Source: Simmondsia chinensis
Lineage: Eukaryota > Streptophyta > Magnoliopsida > Caryophyllales > Simmondsiaceae
Length of the DNA: 64,000 bases
NCBI GenBank assembly: GCA_018398585.1
Contig: JAGTTD010000002.1
Location: 31,736,186-31,800,185 of the forward strand
Reading direction: 5' to 3'
Of the stretch, positions 34,101 to 44,649 are shown in pieces; positions within the stretch are counted from its first letter, which is position 1; each line of letters starts with the position of its first letter. Below the pieces are notes generated by a model. The model was not told the DNA's origin. It saw nothing but the letters and a program-made list of their open reading frames with translations, and did not search any database. The position numbers and the translations under genes are program-made.

Positions 34101-34202
34101 CAGTCCCCTGTATTCATCACTTTCATCAATCTCACAAGATTCGTCATCATTTCATGCAAAGTGAAGAAGCCCTTTTCAATTAACGAAAATAAGCCTTAAG
34201 AT
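31150..34202 (-). mobile_element. Copia-C copy 2, non-coding internal stretch
   Basis: This is about 3 kb of AT-rich sequence without any frame or domain I can support on either strand. Parts of it match 1-1328 and 16242-16748. 33738-33742 is the CAACC where Copia-A sits in C1. The sequence between 33250 and 33660 has no obvious counterpart in C1. Confidence 0.6.
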
Positions 34203-34901
34203 TGTTAGAGAATTTCCTAATAAACCGGGAACCGGGTAACCAAAAAATTTTAGGTGTTGAGGCTATGCAATCACTTTCCTTAAGACTTATTTCGGAGTTC
34301 GAAATATCCTCGGGGATACAATGACAACCAAAAATGAAGTAAAGATATGTAAGAGGAGAGACATAGTGAGATGAATGAGAATGATGTTTTTCAAGACTTT
34401 CACAACGCTTTATTATGAATTGATTCAAGTGTTTCTTGCAATTAGTTTTCATAAAATCATCATCATCCCTCAACATGAGAGTGAAGGAGGTTATTTATAG
34501 TTTTTCAGTGTCTCTTCATGAAGGGACACACCACGAAGTGACACTTCCCCTTTTTAATATTTCACAATACTTGTAAGCAAACATCTTTCATGTGTACTTT
34601 TCAAATGAACCAGAGGGAATGTTTATATAAGAGGGCTTAAAGACGTCCCCAAACATCACCCAAAGAACCACAAAAAAGAACTGAAAAAACCATGTTATTG
34701 TAATTCTGTAAAATCTGTATGTCAACACACGGGCCCTGTGTGTCAACACATAAACACTTCAAATTAGTTCTGTTAGGCTGTGTGTCGACACACTGTTCCT
34801 GTTTGTTGACACATCTCATATGAGCCAATACACGTCAAAATCAAGTACGGGACAGACTTCAAACACTTTATCAAATACTCTATTTTGAAAATACATTAAC
34901 A
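34203..34901 (-). repeat. 5' LTR of Copia-C copy 2 (699 bp)
   Basis: On the minus strand it starts TGTTAATG at 34901 and ends CTCTAACA at 34203. A TATA box (TATAAATAA) lies near 34491-34500 on the minus strand, after the palindrome cluster, as expected of a U3 promoter. Palindromes are at 34718-34729, 34739-34750, 34781-34792 (perfect TGTGTCGACACA) and 34802-34813. After the LTR the minus strand reads ATCTTAAGG, which is not a TGG-type primer site. Confidence 0.75.
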
Positions 34902-35440
34902 GAATCAAGTATGGGTTTTACCTATATAAGCATATAGGCATGGGGAAAAAATATATCCGATATAAATATTTTATTCTTTTAATCTTCCACACTCTTTCAA
35001 GAATAATGAGGTTAGTAGTTATAGTTCGGGGATCTTTGATCGTTGCACTAATAGAGGTCCGACGGGTTATTGAATCCTACGAAAGGATAGCACTCCTGCT
35101 TAATAGCAATACTCGTGCATGAGGGGTGTTTCCTTTCTAAGGATAGCGTTCTCACATGCCTCAACCCAACCTAAGATATGTTTTCTAAAACTCCTTCTCT
35201 ATTTAAATTGTTTTTCATGTATTTGATATTGTTTATATCAAGATTGATGGTTCTTGATTTGATGATATCCTTATAATGTTTTGTATTATATTCTTGGCAC
35301 TATGACTATTGTTGTATTCTTTAGTTCTATGACTATTTACGTTTGAATACTTGTTCTCGGCTGATATATTTATTCATATATATTTTCATCTATTACTGTA
35401 TTTTTTTATTATTGTTATAAAATATTTCCAACAATATGGA
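34902..35440 (+). repeat. LTR end and leader-like sequence before C3
   Basis: A block at about 35050-35160 (GGGTTATTGAATCCTACGAA...GGATAGC) has the look of the R-U5 end of a Tork-type LTR. AT-rich leader-like sequence follows. It ends at ATGGAGCAAGTAG near 35433, which resembles a gag start fused to RT coding. I could not match it to another LTR in the window. Confidence 0.4.
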
Positions 35441-36213
35441 GCAAGTAGAAAAACTCAACAATTTCTCTCTCTTAATTTTGTTGTGAAAGATATGCGCAAG
35501 GCTGAAGTTATTCTTGGTACAAGAATTATAAGAAATGGTGATTCACTATCCTTGACTTTAATCTCACTTCATTGAGAAAGTGTTAAAAAGACTTTAATTT
35601 CAATGAATGAGCTCTTACATCCACACTGATTGATCCAAGTACAAAATTTGTACCAGGTGATGGGACTCTAGTGGCATAATTAGAGTATGCTAAAGTCATA
35701 GGTTGTCTCATGTATATAATTAGTACAAGATCTGATATAGCCTTTGTTGTTAGAAAGCTAAATGTATATACTAGCAATCAAAGTAAATTTTATTGGCATG
35801 TAGTACATAGGGTACTGAAACAACCATGGATTATAATATTACTTTCAATGGATATCCTTTTACTATAGAAGGATACTCGGATGCCAGTTGAATCTTTGAT
35901 AAGCAAGATTACGCTTTTATAAGCGATGGCTATTCCTACTTGGTGGGAGTTTTGTCGCTTGGGGTCCCAAGAAACATACATGTATTATTGGTTCCACCAT
36001 GATTGTAGAGTTTATTGCTCTAGTTTCTACTAGTAAAGAAACAAAATAATTAAAGGATCTTTTGTATAATATTTCTTTGTAGCCTAAGCCAATATCACCT
36101 ATTATGTCCATTATGATAGTTAGGGTATGCCTTTCAATTATGTAGAGTTAGGTATATAATGGAAAGTCCAGATACATTAGTGTGAGACATAAGATTGAGT
36201 GATCAGTGTGGAC
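35441..36213 (+). pseudogene. Copia-C3 reverse transcriptase end and RNase H, 5' half
   Basis: RT ends with FVVKDMRKAEVILGTRI near 35470-35530. RNase H follows with broken frames carrying FLLGGSFVAWGPKKHTCII near 35935-35990, VEFIALVSTSKET near 36005-36045, KPISPIM, then NGKSRYISVRHKIE near 36155-36200. Gag, protease, integrase and most of RT are deleted. The reading stops in the middle of RNase H at 36213 where Copia-B3 is inserted, and it continues at 42333. Confidence 0.8.
36209..36213. repeat. Target-site duplication of Copia-B3, left copy (TGGAC)
   Basis: TGGAC precedes the 5' LTR. TGAAC at 42333-42337 follows the 3' LTR and differs in one base. The uninterrupted relatives at 20823 and near 30775 (minus) read GTGGACTTTG. 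Confidence 0.75.
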
Positions 36214-37081
36214 TGTTGGAAAAATGATACAAGCTAAACTTAAGTGTTATGGAAAAATATTCTAACCGTACCTAATTACCGGCAGTTCACCATTATTAGT
36301 CGTTCAAGGTCATTAAAATTGTGACCGTTGGGAATTAAATAACAATATAGCCATTGAAATTTATTACGTCCGTTTATAGCCGTTGGAATTCATTACAGCC
36401 GATGACTTAATACTTGTCACCGTTTATAGCCGTTAGAATGTATTGCACCCGTTCTTTTTAATACTTGTTATAGTTGTCCATGCTATATATATATACCATT
36501 AGCTATAACAACCAAACATAAACACTCTCGGTCTCTCTCTCTCTCACGGTTTTTCTCTCTCCTAAAATTTAGGCAAAGTTCAAGGCACTCCTAATCGGCA
36601 ATTAACGAGTCCACATTAAGGGTCGGACCGTGTAAATCCTGGAGGACGGCCGCCTATTCATCTGTTTGCATCGAATCAAGGGCGAAATCGTCTTTTAGGA
36701 CAGTGGTATTTACCACGGTGCGATATCATCGTTTTGTAAGATCTTTCTAATTTCCCTCTCCTTTGTTGTTATGATTGAATATATGCTAATTTTTAACATC
36801 TTGAAACTCTCATTTGAAATTGCTTAATCGAATTTTACTCCAATTGCTATGACCCCCAAATCGGCCTGTTGCGTGTTCGGTCAAATGTCGATGAGAGATG
36901 TCTATTTCTTGGAAAGCAATTTTTAAGTTGTGTTGTAATCTGAATAGTTTAAAATTGCATACATGGTGTTCGATGAAATCTCTGAGATAAAAGTTGTGTC
37001 TTGAAACAATGTAATTCGTGTGTTTGTTAGGAATTTAATGTATTATGAAGCTTGGGATTTTACTATGATATTTTTATAACA
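36214..37081 (+). repeat. 5' LTR of Copia-B3
   Basis: It starts TGTTGGAAAAATGATACAAG and ends TTTTTATAACA. It contains TATATATATACC near 36485, a CT run near 36534, and the conserved GGCACTCCTAATCGGCAATTA block. It continues about 340 bases beyond the GATATCATC sequence that superficially looks like a primer site. That part is also present in the 3' LTR and so belongs to the LTR. Confidence 0.85.
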
Positions 37082-40000
37082 ATCTAAAAGACGATTTATC
37101 TATCAATCATGAGTAATATAGGGATAAACTTTTCGTTCTTGTTTGGGCCTATCACCTAAGACTTAATGTAGGAAAGGATGTGCCTTCATGAGATTTATAT
37201 TTTCTAGCAAATCTATATGTTGATTTAAAAAATTCAAAACTTCTGGTTGCATTTTGATGGTCTCTTATTATTGCGTTTGTTATTTTTGCTAGCAATAATT
37301 TGGACAATATCACCTAATTTCATGTGGTATAATATTGTATCTATTTAAGCCTATGTGGCGTACATATTAAATCGCTTCTGTTATTGAGATGAACTCACGT
37401 TCATATGACTTATACCACGAGCTGGCGAGATATGGGGGAACTGTCATATTGGACATTGATGATTGGAACTCATGTGATGCACTATTTTAGATTTCCAAAA
37501 AGACAATGCGAATTATGCTTATTTTAATCTAGTTAGCATGAAATAAGAATACTCCATTCTAGTTGTGGCATATGAAAGACAACAACTTGATGTGTTAGTT
37601 AATTTGCCAATTGAATGCATAATAGAAGGAGTAAGGTCATTAGGCCTTACGAGAAAAAAAAAAAAAAAAAAAAAAAGAACACTCATATGGATCTAAGGGT
37701 TTAAATACGATTGGGCCAACAATTGGGCTTTTAAGTGTAAAGGAAAAGGAAAAAATATATACTTAATAATAAACCAAAAATTATACATGAAGTTTAAGTA
37801 TGTGTATGTTTGATGATTTAGATTCCATACGCTTTTCCTACTATTCATGTTGTAATTCAAATGACCTAATTTTCAAGGTTGATATGAAAGAGGTTAGATG
37901 GAAGCAACATAATGTTGGCATGTATGTATCACTTGCATTTTATCAATGAAAGTTAGATCCACATTCATATAAACCCTAATATAAGCTAGTGAAATGTGAG
38001 GGCAGTGCTATTGTATGACGCAAAATTTTTGTGTTACATAAGAACTATTTTTACCACTAAGTAGCATGGATTTCTCACTATTTTTCTTAACACAACCTTG
38101 ATTTCTTTTTTGTGGAAAGAGGTGTTCATGCTTGAGATTAGTGGTTTATGTTGAAGTAATAAAGCTCTAGGTTATCCTAGAGGATGTACCTGCTGATTTT
38201 AAAGGGCTCCTTATTTAATGGTTAGATAAAATACTCTAAAATGTTATGGTTCTGATCTTTACTACCTTGAATTGTGGGGGCGTCTAGCCTATGTAGGTCC
38301 TCTTAAATATATTATTGCCTTTCTAGTTCAAGTGTTTTAATTTTGACAATCATGTAACTAGTGCATATGCGATTGAGGAAGGTCCTAAAATCCTTAATGA
38401 TATTATGAAGCCATAAGTGCACCTATTTCAAGAAAGTTTGTTGATAGCCAAAAATCTTGAGCTATAATATTAAGAGAGAAATTTTTATGAAAAATTAGAG
38501 GGGTTTTGGGATTCCTAAATAAAATAAAGTCTAGGTGTTTGAAACTCTCCATGTGATATTTATCAAATCCCTAGATAGTAGTATCATAATTGACTATTCC
38601 TGGTCACACATAAGCTTATTTATGGTGGCGGTTTGTGTGTATAAAAAGTCAAGTTGATGAGATGTCCCTCTTTGGAGAGTATGAATGCTATAAATACCAT
38701 AAAGCTTTTCTGGAGTTAATATAAGAAACTTATATGAGGCAGATATGACACCGATGTGAAAATGAATATAAAAAAAAAGGGATTTGACTCTTGATTATGT
38801 GGATAAAATTCTTAGAGACCTTGACTATTATAAAGGGATAATAGGACTTGTGATAATTTGTGAAAATTCATGAGTGATTTGGTGTGTTAGTCTCCATGAT
38901 GATGTGTTTCATGTATTTTTCATGGCTATGTTTGAAGTATTGTGAACATGTTACTTGAAATGATGAAAAGCATGTTGTATGTTGCCGAATGCACTGCTGC
39001 ACATTGTTTTGGGCTGTAAGATGTTGATGTGCATGCTATTATGGACTTTTACATTTTGAATTCTGCAGTACTAGAGTAATACTTGCTGTTTCAGTTGTGC
39101 AAGCAAGGTATGTTATGTACATACAGCAGATTATGACTGTTAACTGCTGAATTTGTGCAGTATTGAATTTGTTCTTACTATAATATTGCAACGGCAGTCT
39201 TTTGAGCAATATATTGTCATTTTAAGTTGGTTTCTTGAATTCCATCTTGTAGTTCGGAAAAACATGATATGTTTGAGTATATGAGGAATGTATGTTGTCT
39301 ACGGAGACTTATTATGCCCTTAGGATTATTGTTTCATGTATTTCTTTCTAGTTTTTGGAAAAGGAGTAAGGTGCAGGCCACATGATAACCTTGATTGGTC
39401 ATAGGCTTAGTATTTCGCTTGTGCCTAGATGCCTTATTTGGTTATTGTCATATGTTTTGTGCTCAGGTTGGCCGTTTGAATGACATACTATATGACCCTA
39501 GTGTTCATTTGATGAGAATAAAAATATGGCATCACATCACAAGCCAAATATACTAAGGTAATTGATAGTATTATGTTTTTGGTGAATAGCACAACACTCA
39601 TCCCTTTATATCATATGTTAGTGGTGGACCTTGTCTACAAACATTAATCCAAATAATGAATATTAAAGTGCTCTAATTAAGTTGTTGAAGCACTAGTGAA
39701 GTACTATGAATGGGATTTATGTTGTAGTAGACTCCGTGTTGTGTTGGGTGTTTGTTCTAGTTGAGAGACATTCTACTAATTACAATATGTTTCTGACACC
39801 TCGCTGAAACCTACATATTTTAGTTATCCTCTTAACACTGAGTTGGCAGGTAGAAAAATCTAACTGCTTAAGAATGCAGTGTGAGACATTCCATTGTTGG
39901 GGGCTATAAGAGCACCCGAAAGCCTATGAGGCATGCTGCATGATCATAATCTTTTCTAATTATTGTGTTTCTACCGTTGTTTGCTAGTTATGGCTAGCTC

Positions 40001-40564
40001 ATGGAAATTCGTTATGGTGAAAATATTATTTGTCGATTGTCCAAAGTCGATGTTTATAGCTTAATGATGCTAAGCACTTGGGCTTGAGAGTCTTGCAGAG
40101 GCTTGGGTGCCTTAAGTTGAGTTGTAAAAGACATCTTGTGAATTATAGTCTTATGAACCTCTTTCTCTTGATATCACCAAAATTTGGTACAACATTGGTA
40201 AGACATGAACTACCCTTAATAGTAATGTCGCATGCACGCGAAGTACGATGAGAATGGGTATATGGTCCTTTGTGACCTAAACTAGTGATAATGTTTCACA
40301 ATTGTGATGAGATGTGAAAGTGACAATTTGCGGTATATGATTTTCATGCCAACTGTATATATGATATACGTACTATGTGAGTACTTGGGGTGGAGATGTA
40401 ATTTTACTAATATGATGTGTGCTCCACTACTGTATTATACTGACTCTTATTGAAGTTGGCAGGCGATGGAGCTAGTTGTTTAACAGCTCATTGCAGGTAC
40501 CTCAATGTGGGGGTAAGAGCAACTTGTGATTGATGTTGGCAGTAGTCAACTGTGAAGTACCGCT
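37082..40564 (+). mobile_element. Copia-B3 internal region without coding
   Basis: I find no frame with a recognisable domain here. The right two thirds are colinear with B1 and B2 in patches (38060-38180, 38820-39400 and 40000-40560). A run of about 23 A lies at 37651-37674. The stretch from 37082 begins ATCTAAAAGACG, similar to B2 but unlike a standard primer-binding site. Confidence 0.65.
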
Positions 40565-40858
40565 TTGTTGCAATACAGTGTTGAAGTGCCATTGTGGGGG
40601 TTTCCAGCTCCATTAGTGTCACTTTACTGTGACAGTCAAGCTGCAATGGTTGTGGCAAAGAACAAGGTCTATAATGGCAAGAGGAGACACATTTGTTTTA
40701 GGCATAAGATCGTGAAAGATCTACTAGAAAGTGGAGTGATATCACTAGACTTTGTAAAGTCTGAAAAGAGTCTTACGGATCCGTTGACAAAAGGCCTTTG
40801 TCGTAAAATGATTGTAAAAACATCGAGGGGGAAGGGACTGAAGTCTGTACACGAATAA
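40565..40858 (+). pseudogene. Copia-B3 RNase H, C-terminal half (97 codons open)
   Basis: This is the best-preserved coding stretch of family B. It reads SLYCDSQAAMVVAKNKVYNG, then RHICFRHKIVKDLLESG, then VDFVKSEKSLTDPLTKGL. It keeps the CDSQAA motif with the third catalytic aspartate of Copia RNase H and the DPLTKGL end. The N-terminal half with the first catalytic residues is absent. The start codon is fortuitous. In B1 and B2 the same segment is frameshifted. Confidence 0.8.
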
Positions 40859-41066
40859 ACTATGATATATCCAACCTAGGCTTATCAGGTTCAATGTGAA
40901 AAGTCATAGTTTCATTCAAGATATGCAGTGTGTTTTATGTTGTCCCTCCCTATGGTGTGACAGTGCGGAGACGGGTCCAATGCTGTATGTTGGCAGTGTA
41001 AGCACGACTTGCACATGACGGACACAGTCTGGAGACAGGTCCAATGCCATATGTTAAGGTTGAGCT

Positions 41067-41327
41067 TTAACTCTTAATGGACCCATATCCATATGTTTGG
41101 TGGTGTTCGGTAACACACACTTGATGGGATCCACCTATATAGGTGTGGGAGTCTGGCCGTTCCCTATGAATTATTAAGACTTGCCTTCTAGAGCGCCTAC
41201 GAACATCCAGGACGAGCGCATGGCCGATTAAATGCGCCAAACCGCAGAAGTTGCCGAGATCTGGAGTTCGGTTTGTGTCCAAGTGGAAGACTATACAACC
41301 CCTTGTGAGGTTCAAGACGAAAGTCAC
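41067..41327 (-). other. Antisense 86-codon frame in Copia-B3 3' region
   Basis: It begins MTFVLNLTRGCIVFHLDTNR and ends HHQTYGYGSIKS. It has the same start, stop and length as 8522-8782 and 13833-14093, with many differences in the middle. It lies between RNase H and the 3' LTR on the opposite strand. There is no recognisable domain. Confidence 0.3.
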
Positions 41328-41465
41328 CTTACAAGATGGTGGTCCTAAACTTGGGTTACACTAAGTGACGTTTCGAGTCGCGAGACATCGGCACTGAAAA
41401 ACTGAACTCCCTTTGCCCAATCTATCCTTCTTTGTTCTCTTCCACTTGTATCCTTTGTGGGGGAT

Positions 41466-42332
41466 TGTTGAAAAAATGATACAAGCTAAACTTAAGTGTT
41501 ATGGAAAAATATTCTAACCGTACCTAATTACCAGCTGTTCACCATTATTAGTCGTTCAGGGTCATTAAAATTGTGACCGTTGGGAATTAAACGACAATAT
41601 AGCCGTTGAAATTTATTACGTCCGTTTATGGCCGTTGGAATTCATTACAGCCAATGACTTAATACTTTTTACCGTTTATAGCCGTTGGAATTTATTGCAC
41701 CCGTTCTTTTTAATACTTGTTAGAGTTGTCTATACTATATATATACCATTAGCTATAACAACCAAACATGAACGCTCTCGGTCTCTCTCTCTCTCACGGT
41801 TTTTCTCTCTCCTAAAATTTGGACAAAGTTCAAGGCACTCCTAACCGGCAATTAACGAGTGCACGTTAAGGGTCGGACCATGTAAATCCTGGAGGACGGC
41901 CGCCTATTCATCTGTTTGTACCGAAACAGGGGCGAAATCGTCTTTTAGGACAGTGGTATTTACCACGGCGCGATATCATCATTTTGTAAGATCTTTCTAA
42001 TTTCCCTCTCCTTTGTTGTTATGATTGAATATATGCTAATTTTTAACATCTTGAAACTCTTATTTGAAATTGCTTAATTGAATTTTACTCCAATTGCTAT
42101 GACCCCCAAATGGGCCTATTACGTGGTCGGTCAAATGTCGATGAGAGATGTCTATTTCTTGGAAAGCAATTTTTAAGTTGTTGTTGTAATCTGAATAGTT
42201 TAAAATTGCATACAAGGTGTTCGATGAAATCTTTGAGATAAAAGTTGTGTCTTGAAACAATGTAATTCGTGTGTTTGTTAGGAATTTGATGTATTATGAA
42301 TCTTGCGATTTTACTATGATATTTTTATAACA
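41466..42332 (+). repeat. 3' LTR of Copia-B3
   Basis: It aligns end to end with 36214-37081. It follows the purine tract TTTGTGGGGGAT and ends TTTTTATAACA at 42332, followed by TGAAC. Confidence 0.85.
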
Positions 42333-42480
42333 TGAACTTTGTAAATGTAAGTCAAAATCTAGCAGATCCCTTTACGAAAAGCCTTGCTAGAGGCTTGATA
42401 ATGAATATGAGTAAAGGGATGAGTCTTAAACTCTTCAATTTTAATCACCATCAACCTAACCCTATGTACAACGCTGGGCC
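42333..42480 (+). pseudogene. Copia-C3 RNase H, 3' half
   Basis: It reads NFVNVSQNLADPFTKSLARG, the C-terminal end of Copia RNase H, continuing the frame interrupted at 36213. The start of this block carries the right copy of the B3 target duplication. Confidence 0.8.
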
Positions 42481-43006
42481 TTGAGTTCAGTGAGTGAGTT
42501 CCATCATCCTTGTGATTTCATGCATTAAAGTAAAATTCCATCCCAAGTGTAGTACTTGGTAACCTATGACAAAGGGAAAAAGGAGGTTGAGCGCATGCTT
42601 TTAAATGACTCGACGTAATTATTGAATGTCGTGTTGCACGAACATGATCCATGGAGACCACCAATGTGAGTGTGAAATTTGGCCGCTTCAAGCAATTTTT
42701 GACTCACATGGGTTTGACTCTGTAACACTCACAAAGGGTACAAGATACAAGTCCTAAAATGTGTCATTTTGAAGATGAGTTGTGTGTAGGGAGTAAGTCT
42801 TGTATGTGTAGATGTGTTCAATTAGTCAAATGGGATGTATGGTTCACATCTTATTCTACTATGTTATCCTGATTAATTGTAACATGTCTTCACTAAGTGA
42901 GGATTCAATCCTAAGACGCCTTCATTTATGCATTAAGACTTTCTTTTTATTCCAAGATGATGTAAAATTTATTTGAAAATGTATGTATTTTGAAAATGGT
43001 AGGGAT
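42481..43006 (+). mobile_element. 3' untranslated region of Copia-C3
   Basis: Non-coding sequence that matches the minus strand of 30102-30620 (ACGAACATGATC, TTTGGCCGCTTCAA, ACAAAGGGTACA, TCAAATGGGNTGTATGGTTCA). It ends in the purine tract ATGGTAGGGAT before the LTR. Confidence 0.65.
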
Positions 43007-43380
43007 TATTAGTGTATTTTGAAAAAAGGTAAAAGATAGTTTAGTGCCTTTCAGTGAAGAGGTGTGTCTCTTAATGTGAAGCAACGTGTCTTTTCATGAA
43101 GAGATATGTCTCTTCCTAAAAGACAATTGAAAACTGAATATACCCTTCTTCATTGTCAAGATTAAAGAAGATATCAAACACTTGAAAATCAGACCATTCT
43201 CTTTTCTTCTTGTCATGGAAATCCTTCATTTATACACTTTTACTTCACTTTGTTTTTAGTTTCATTGTATGCCCAAGACTATTTCAGCATCGATGAAATA
43301 AGTCTTAAGAATAGTGGTTCGTTACATGCCTTGAGGCCATTTGACAGTTTTAATACCCAGTTTTACAAATTTTCCTAACA
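43007..43380 (+). repeat. 3' LTR of Copia-C3 (374 bp)
   Basis: It starts TATTAGTGTATTTTG (compare TGTTAATGTATTTTC in C2) and ends TTTTCCTAACA at 43380. It shares the blocks around ATGAAATAAGTCTTAAGAAT and GCCTTGAGGC with the reverse of 34203-34320. It lacks the palindrome cluster and is shorter than the C2 LTR. Several TGTCTCTT units lie at 43060-43120. Confidence 0.65.
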
Positions 43381-43695
43381 AATAGCATCCTTTGTGTCCT
43401 ACTTTACTATGGCTCGCTACTGTTGGAAGAAAGATGCATCAAAACCATCTAGGCCAAGCGCTTTGAGGATTCATTTGCAAAAGTGCATACCACACTTCCT
43501 CCAATGTAGGGACTTCGGTTAGATTATCGGTCATTTTCACAGTAATGACTGGTGCATTGCCCAAAAAGATAGGACAAGGGGTATGAGCTAACGTAAAGCA
43601 CGTCCTAAATTTAAAATTGGGTCCTAGTTTCCGACACATCATCAACCTATCCACCTGATGATTTGTTGTCTCCTTTTTCTTTGATTTATAACCTT

Positions 43696-43713
43696 TGAAA
43701 TAATTTTAAGTTT
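43696..43713. repeat. 18-bp target-site duplication of SINE, left copy
   Basis: TGAAATAATTTTAAGTTT is repeated exactly at 43898-43915. Confidence 0.8.
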
Positions 43714-43897
43714 TTTCTTCACTCATTTGGCGATAAATTAATGATTTTATTTGCAGGCGCTCCTGTACTTCAGGATGGGGGTCCTCGGAAATAGTCTCAT
43801 TTTCACTCGGAAGGGGTATGGTTGCGTACATATACCCCTCCCAGACCCTGCTTTAGCGGAAGCCGCGAGGCACTGGGATTGTTGTTGTTGTTGTTGT
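43714..43897 (+). mobile_element. SINE with TTG tail
   Basis: The body has GGGTCCTCGGAAAT, GTATGGTTGCGTACAT, CCCCTCCCAGACCCTGC, GCACTGGGATTG and a (TTG)n tail, as in the widespread Au-like plant SINEs. It is flanked by an exact 18-bp duplication. The first 60 bases (43714-43773) do not look like the tRNA-derived head, so the 5' end may be chimeric or rearranged. Confidence 0.75.
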
Positions 43898-44649
43898 TGA
43901 AATAATTTTAAGTTTAGATCCTGAGTCACTGTCAAGCTTTACCCATAACTGACCCCAATATTTTCTATTAAACAAAAGTAATTTTGATGTTGTTTAAATA
44001 ATTCCTTGCATGTCTAATTCATAATAGTCTTTATTGATAATGACATCTTGAAGGTAACAAATTTTATCCTCGTTATTACTTAATTGGCGTCACACACTAG
44101 TCTCCGCTCAACTTTTAAGTTATTAATCTGCCATTTTGTAGAATGAAGTTTATGAACTATAAGAAAAAGTTTAGAGCCCTCAACATAGTTATTGCCAGTT
44201 TGATGTGATAATGGAGCGGGCCTTATCAGTCGACACTCATTTGAGATTGAATCAAAATAGGCATGCCTTACCAAGATGCCTATCGTTAGAGTCAATAGGT
44301 GCATAGTTACAAATTCTAATTGACCCATGACGAAGAACAATCTATGGATTGTTTTATGGCAAATATTTTTGAATAAAACAACTATGTAGCTTTTACCAAA
44401 CCATGGTTGCCAAAATATTGAGCTTCCATGCATATGGTGGACCCTGGAAATGGGAGACCTACTAAATCAAATTCATAGGTTAGTGATCTAAAGTTGTGCA
44501 GGCATGAACTTCTAACTGGTAAACCTTCTTGCTCATTCTTATGGTGAAGTAAAACATTCATGTTCGAGATAAGACAAGGGAGAGAAAAGTCATTAGTCAA
44601 TTTTTTTCGGCCTCTAGGGCAAGTGCATAGATAAATACCATAATTGACT

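Larger units (their letters stand above)
29491..34901 (-). mobile_element. Copia-C copy 2 (C2), minus strand
   Basis: LTRs at 34203-34901 (5' in its direction) and 29491-30101 (3', cut short by the Sirevirus LTR) enclose 4.1 kb. Just before the 3' LTR the minus strand reads a purine tract (ATGGTGGGGTAA), which fixes the direction. Coding is limited to a decayed RNase H near 30650-31140. The rest is AT-rich. The internal region matches C1 and holds the empty site of Copia-A (33738-33742). Confidence 0.8.
36214..42332 (+). mobile_element. Copia-B3, structurally complete Copia element lacking most of pol
   Basis: The element is about 6.1 kb long with 868-bp and 867-bp LTRs that differ at only about one base in twenty by eye, so it is fairly young. 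The purine tract GTGGGGGAT precedes the 3' LTR. A near-perfect 5-bp duplication flanks it. Internally only the end of RNase H (40565-40858) is recognisable. Compared with full Copia elements it lacks gag, protease, integrase and RT, so it probably depends on another element for movement. It sits in the RNase H of C3. Confidence 0.85.
43381..44640 (-). pseudogene. Old LINE remnant (LINE-2): endonuclease and start of RT
   Basis: On the minus strand, 44600-44380 reads FNVLLHHKNEQEGLPVRSS and onward, which fits the GDFNDVL...EK.GG middle part of a plant LINE endonuclease. 43654-43440 reads NLTEVPTLEEVWYALLQMN, then NPQSA, at the position of the NP.SAPGPDGF start of LINE RT. Frames are broken and the part between is replaced by a SINE. 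The 3' end is cut by the Copia-C3 LTR at 43380. LINE proteins nick DNA and copy the RNA at the nick. This copy is dead. Confidence 0.6.

Noticed and set aside
42985..43385. Solo LTR of Copia-C on the minus strand
   Set aside because: The segment first looked like a reversed C-type LTR, but a purine tract (ATGGTAGGGAT) and a matching 3' untranslated region precede it on the plus strand. It is the 3' LTR of C3.
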